Assembly (NCBI GenBank): GCA_018268595.1
Contig: JAFDWH010000004.1
Location: forward strand, 173,531 to 237,530
Direction of reading: 5' to 3'
DNA: 64,000 bases
Source of the DNA: Actinomycetota bacterium
GTDB taxonomy: Bacteria > Actinomycetota > Thermoleophilia > Solirubrobacterales > Solirubrobacteraceae
Below are positions 60,519 through 64,000 of the stretch, in pieces. The position numbers were made by a program, and so were the translations under genes. Numbering within the stretch: the stretch's first letter is position 1; every line of letters begins with the position of its first letter. The notes below the pieces were generated by a model. The model was not told where the DNA came from, searched no databases, and saw only the letters and a program-made list of their open reading frames with translations.

Positions 60519-61823
60519 ATGAGCGCCGCTCACGACACCCCCGACGTCGCGATCGTCGGCCTCGGCCGCGTCGGGCTGCCGCTCGCGCTGAGCTTCGCCG
60601 ACCGCGGGCTGACGGTGCTGGGGATCGACCGCGACGGCGAGCGCCTCGACGCGGTCGCCGCCGGCCGCATGCCGTTCCAGGAGACCGACGCCGACGAGCT
60701 GATCGCGCAGGTCCACAAGCGCGGCCGCCTGTCGGTCTCCGAGCGCGTCGCCGACGCGGCGCAGGCCGACGCGATCGTGCTGACGCTCGGCACGCCGTCC
60801 TTCTCGCACATCGAGATCGACATGCGCGACATCCGCTCCGCGCTCGACGACCTGCTGCCGCACCTGCGCCCCGGCCACACGATCGTGCTGCGCTCGACGA
60901 TCGCGCCCGGCACGACCGACTTCGTCGCCGGTTACCTCGAGCGCCAGCGCGGCCTGCGCGCCGGCGTCGAGGTGCACGTCGCGCACGTCCCGGAGCGGAT
61001 CGCGACCGGCAAGTTCCTCGCCGAGATCGACACGCTGCCGTGCATCGTCGGCGCGGTCGAGTCGAGCGACGGCGGCTCCGCCTCGGGTGAGCAGGTCGCG
61101 CGCCTGTTCGAGGCCTTCGACGCGCCGATCGTGCAGACGACGCCCGTGCAGGCGGAGCTGGCGAAGATCTGGGCCAACATCGTCCGCTACACGCAGTTCG
61201 CGTTGCCGAACCTCTTGATGATGGACTGCGAGCAGTACGGCGCGAACGTGTTCGAGGTGATCGACCTGATCAACCGCGACTACCCGCGCGGCGGGATCGC
61301 GCAGCCGGGCTTCACCGCCGGCACCTGCCTGCGCAAGGACTTCACGTTCAGCGAGGAGCGCTCGAACGCGCCCGGCATGCTGCTGGCGGTGTCGCGCGTC
61401 AACGAGTCGGTGCCGCACTTCCTCGTGCAGGGGATGAAGCGGCGCTCGCCCGAGCAGACGCTGAACGGCCGCAAGGTCGCCGTGCTCGGGCTCGCGTTCA
61501 AGGGCGACACGGACGACGAGCGCGACTCGCTCGCGCACAAGCTGGTCCGTCTGCTCGAGCGCGAGCTGGCGGACGTCGCCGTGCACGACCCGCTCGTCGC
61601 CTCGCCGACGCAGACGCTCGAGGAGACGCTGCACGAGGCGAACGTCGTCGTCGTGGCGGCGAACCACGCGGCGTTCGAGCCGCGTGCCACGCGCGCGGCG
61701 GTCGGCGCGCTCGCCGCGCCCGACGCGCTCGTCGTCGACCCGTGGAACCACCTCGGCTCCGCGCAGGTGTTCGCGTTCGCGGACGAGCTGATCCCGCTCG
61801 GCGTGGAGGTGCGGAGATCTTGA
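60519..61823 (+). CDS. Nucleotide-sugar dehydrogenase (second copy, divergent active-site motif)
   Basis: 434 residues. DVAIVGLGRVGLPLALSFADRG is the NAD motif; LRSTIAPGTTDF, HVPERIATGKFL, ELAKIWANIVRYTQFALPN and GLAFKGDTDDERDS fit the UDP-HexNAc dehydrogenase family. The catalytic Cys is in AGTCLRKDF rather than GGHCxPVD, so its substrate may differ from the enzyme at 58364. TAGCCT lies 10 bases before the ATG. The next gene starts inside its stop (TTGA). Confidence 0.88.
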   Translation: MSAAHDTPDVAIVGLGRVGLPLALSFADRGLTVLGIDRDGERLDAVAAGRMPFQETDADELIAQVHKRGRLSVSERVADAAQADAIVLTLGTPSFSHIEIDMRDIRSALDDLLPHLRPGHTIVLRSTIAPGTTDFVAGYLERQRGLRAGVEVHVAHVPERIATGKFLAEIDTLPCIVGAVESSDGGSASGEQVARLFEAFDAPIVQTTPVQAELAKIWANIVRYTQFALPNLLMMDCEQYGANVFEVIDLINRDYPRGGIAQPGFTAGTCLRKDFTFSEERSNAPGMLLAVSRVNESVPHFLVQGMKRRSPEQTLNGRKVAVLGLAFKGDTDDERDSLAHKLVRLLERELADVAVHDPLVASPTQTLEETLHEANVVVVAANHAAFEPRATRAAVGALAAPDALVVDPWNHLGSAQVFAFADELIPLGVEVRRS

Positions 61824-62785
61824 CGCGCGTGCTCGTGACGGGCGGCGCCGGCACGATCGGCGCCGCGGTCGTGCGGCGCCTGCTCGGCGACCCGCGCTAC
61901 GACGTGCGCGTCGCCGACCAGCGCCCCGCGCCGCAGTGGATGCGCGAGAGCTGCGAGATCCACACCGGCGACCTGCGCGACGTCGCCGTCGCGCGCGCGG
62001 CGCTGGACGGCTGCCCGCTCACGATCCACCTGGCCGCGATCGTCGGCGGGATCGGCAACTTCCACAAGCTGCCGCACACGCTGACGGAGATGAACAACGG
62101 CCTCTACAACGGGATCTTCCGCGCCGCCCTCGACCTCGGCGTCGAGCGCTTCACGTACGTGTCCAGCTCGATGGTGTTCGAGCGCGCGACCGAGTTCCCG
62201 ACGACCGAGGCGCACCTGCCGGACTGCCCGACGCCGCAGTCCGCCTACGGCTACTCGAAGCTGACGGGCGAGGTCTACTGCCGCGCCGCACACGCCGAGC
62301 ACGGCCTGCCGTTCACGATCTGCCGTCCCTTCAACGCGTACGGCCCCGGCGAGCTGCCCGACCCGGAGCCGGGGATCGCGCACATGGTCCCCGACGTGAT
62401 CAAGAAGGTCCTGTCCGGCCAGAAGCCGCTGCAGATCTTCGGCGACGGCACGCAGACGCGCACGCTCACGCACATCGACGACATCGCCGACGGGATCGTC
62501 ACCGCGATGTCCTCCCCGGCCGGCCTCAACGAGGACTTCAACATCTCCGCGAGCGAGGAGCTGACGGTCGCGGAGACGGCGCGCATCATCTGGGAGGCGT
62601 GCGGCGAGGACCCGGCCGAGTTCGCGCTCGAGCACCTGCCGACGTTCGAGGTCGACGTCGTGCGCCGCTGGCCGTCGGTCGAGAAGGCGAGAGCGCTGCT
62701 CGGCTGGGAGGCGCGGATCGGCGTGCGCGAGGGGATTGACGCGACGGTCGCGTGGCTGCGGGAGCAGCAGCTCGCGTCGGCGTGA
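61820..62785 (+). CDS. NAD-dependent nucleotide-sugar epimerase/dehydratase (extended SDR)
   Basis: 321 residues. VLVTGGAGTIGAAVV (4-18) is the NAD site, YVSSSMVFE the Ser region, SAYGYSK the YxxxK pair, and RPFNAYGPGE a family block. TTG start overlapping the previous stop (TTGA), supported by GGAGGTGCGGAG just upstream; the next ATG or GTG would cut into the Rossmann strand. Product unknown; could be an epimerase for the uronic acids made upstream. Confidence 0.88.
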   Translation: MTRVLVTGGAGTIGAAVVRRLLGDPRYDVRVADQRPAPQWMRESCEIHTGDLRDVAVARAALDGCPLTIHLAAIVGGIGNFHKLPHTLTEMNNGLYNGIFRAALDLGVERFTYVSSSMVFERATEFPTTEAHLPDCPTPQSAYGYSKLTGEVYCRAAHAEHGLPFTICRPFNAYGPGELPDPEPGIAHMVPDVIKKVLSGQKPLQIFGDGTQTRTLTHIDDIADGIVTAMSSPAGLNEDFNISASEELTVAETARIIWEACGEDPAEFALEHLPTFEVDVVRRWPSVEKARALLGWEARIGVREGIDATVAWLREQQLASA

Positions 62786-63645
62786 GCGTCCCGCCCGCCT
62801 CGATCGTCGTCCCGACGCGCGACCGCGCGGGCTACCTCGACGTCGCGCTGCGCTCGATCGCCCCGCAGGCGGCCGACGCGGGCGCTGAGGTGATCGTGGT
62901 GGTGGACGGACCCGACCCGGAGAGCGTCGCCGTCGCGCGGCGCCACGGCGCGCACGCGATCGCGCACGCCGAGCCGCGCGGCCCGAACGCCGCACGCAAC
63001 GCCGGCTGGCAGGCCGGGGAGGGCGAGCTGGCGATCTTCGTGGACGACGACGTCGAGGCGCCGCGCACGTGGCTGCCGGCGCTGCTCGCGGCGGCCGCCG
63101 CGACGCCCGAGCGCGACGTCTTCGCCGGCCCGATCCGCGCCGCGATCGAGGGCGGCGGCCCGCGCTCGTGCGGGCGCGACGACCCGCCGATCACGACGCT
63201 CGACCACGGCGCCGCCGACGTCGACGTGCCCGTCGGCTGGAGCGCGAACCTGGCGATCCGCAGAGCCGCGCTGGAGACGGTCGGCGGCTTCGACGAGTCG
63301 ATCCCGGTCGGCGCCGGCGACGAGGAGGAGTGGCAGGAGCGCTACCGCTCGACCGGCGGACAGGTCCGCTACGTCGCCGCCGCCGGGCTCGACCACCGGC
63401 GCGCCGGCGCCGACGCGACGCTGCGCGCGCTCGCGCGTGCGCAGTTCCGCCGCGGGCGCGCAGCGCGGCTGCAGGACGTGCGCAAGGGAGTGGCGCCGTC
63501 GCGCGCGGCGGAGCTGCGGCTCGCCGCCGCGTGCGCCGGCCACACCGTGCTGAGCGCCTGCCCCAACGGCGCGACGCTCACCGCACACGCGCTCGGCCGC
63601 GCGCGGGAGGCGTTCGGCCGCCGACCGGAGGCGCCCGCCGCGTGA
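62782..63645 (+). CDS. Glycosyltransferase family 2
   Basis: 287 residues. ASIVVPTRDRAGYLDVALRS, VIVVVDGPDPESV, NAARNAGWQAGEGELAIFVDDDVEAP (DXD-type) and GGFDESIPVGAGDEEEWQERYR (ED/EE-W base). The GTG overlaps the epimerase stop (GTGA). Polymerising or branching transferase; sugar unknown. Confidence 0.9.
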   Translation: MSVPPASIVVPTRDRAGYLDVALRSIAPQAADAGAEVIVVVDGPDPESVAVARRHGAHAIAHAEPRGPNAARNAGWQAGEGELAIFVDDDVEAPRTWLPALLAAAAATPERDVFAGPIRAAIEGGGPRSCGRDDPPITTLDHGAADVDVPVGWSANLAIRRAALETVGGFDESIPVGAGDEEEWQERYRSTGGQVRYVAAAGLDHRRAGADATLRALARAQFRRGRAARLQDVRKGVAPSRAAELRLAAACAGHTVLSACPNGATLTAHALGRAREAFGRRPEAPAA

Positions 63646-64000
63646 CCGCGCCGTCCGACGCCCGTCCTCCCGCCTCCGGATCGACCGCCGCACCGGCCGC
63701 CGGCCCCACCGACTGGGCCTCCGGCGAGAGCGGGATCGTCGGCGGGATCCGCCTCGGCGTGCGCACGCGCGTCGAGGACGCCCTGCTCGACGCGCGCCGC
63801 TGGGCGACGCTCGAGCCGCCGCGCCTGGCGCGCGCGGCGCGCCGCGCGCCGGCGCGTCGCCTGCGTGTGCTGGCGATCGGCGTCGAGCGCGACGACCGCG
63901 CGAACCTGATGGCGCAGGCGCGCGCCGAGCTGCGCCGCTCGCGCCACGACGTCGAGGTCGCGACCAGCGGCGTCGGCGGGCGCGGCAAGTTCGAGAACCT
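63642..64000 (+). CDS. Probable glycosyltransferase, N-terminal part (runs off the right edge)
   Basis: About 119 codons are present. A 45-residue low-complexity start is followed by a basic helix region and RRLRVLAIGVERDDRANLMAQARAELRRSRHDVEVATS, which reads like the first beta-alpha-beta unit of a GT-B enzyme. GTG start overlapping the previous stop (GTGA), so it continues the operon. No catalytic part is visible, so the class is a guess. Confidence 0.55.
   Translation, partial: MTAPSDARPPASGSTAAPAAGPTDWASGESGIVGGIRLGVRTRVEDALLDARRWATLEPPRLARAARRAPARRLRVLAIGVERDDRANLMAQARAELRRSRHDVEVATSGVGGRGKFEN

Overview
The window is very GC-rich (mostly CGC, GAG, CTG and GCG codons) and looks like an actinobacterial chromosome. 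An ANTAR regulator, a SigB/SigF-type sigma factor, heme A synthase, a B12-dependent ribonucleotide reductase and two copies of a small secreted four-cysteine family that I associate with Solirubrobacterales point to a Conexibacter-like member of class Thermoleophilia. The placement is inference: there is no rRNA here to test it.

Layout. 1-7.6 kb: the end of a RecD2-like helicase, uppP, then a leftward run of envelope-sugar genes (GT2 glycosyltransferase, two SDR sugar epimerases, a large membrane protein) facing a divergent methyltransferase. 7.6-11.7 kb: a sparse accessory stretch with two convergent secreted paralogs of foreign codon use around a shared hairpin terminator, a HEPN/MNT toxin-antitoxin pair, a frameshifted gene remnant and tRNA-Thr(CGT). 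11.7-29.1 kb: mostly housekeeping genes (glpD, an AGPS-like flavoprotein with its TetR regulator, holB/tmk, SDR, a BMP-type lipoprotein, galE, nrdJ, ANTAR regulator and sigma factor, msrB, MarR/MFS pair). 29.1-32.8 kb: DedA protein, a large secreted/membrane protein and heme A synthase.

32.9 kb to the end is a large surface-polysaccharide cluster. It encodes a Wzt/Wzm ABC exporter whose ATPase has a C-terminal extension, a Wzx-like flippase, at least eight glycosyltransferases, several GT-C/DUF2142-type membrane proteins, WecB, two nucleotide-sugar dehydrogenases, a WecG/TagA/CpsF transferase, an asparagine synthetase, a bi-domain (MDR + Gfo/Idh/MocA) dehydrogenase, a heparinase-II/III-like lyase and a secreted transglutaminase-like protein. 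Together these could make UDP-ManNAc and its uronic acid, assemble a glycan on lipid, export it and modify it outside.

A signal that runs through the whole window is the spacing TANNNT, then about 6-10 bases, then the start codon, with no Shine-Dalgarno sequence. I count about twenty starts like this, so leaderless transcription is probably common in this organism. Genes inside operons are instead tightly coupled by 4-base ATGA, GTGA or TTGA overlaps. Several convergent pairs overlap tail to tail, by 4 bases or by 35-92 bases.
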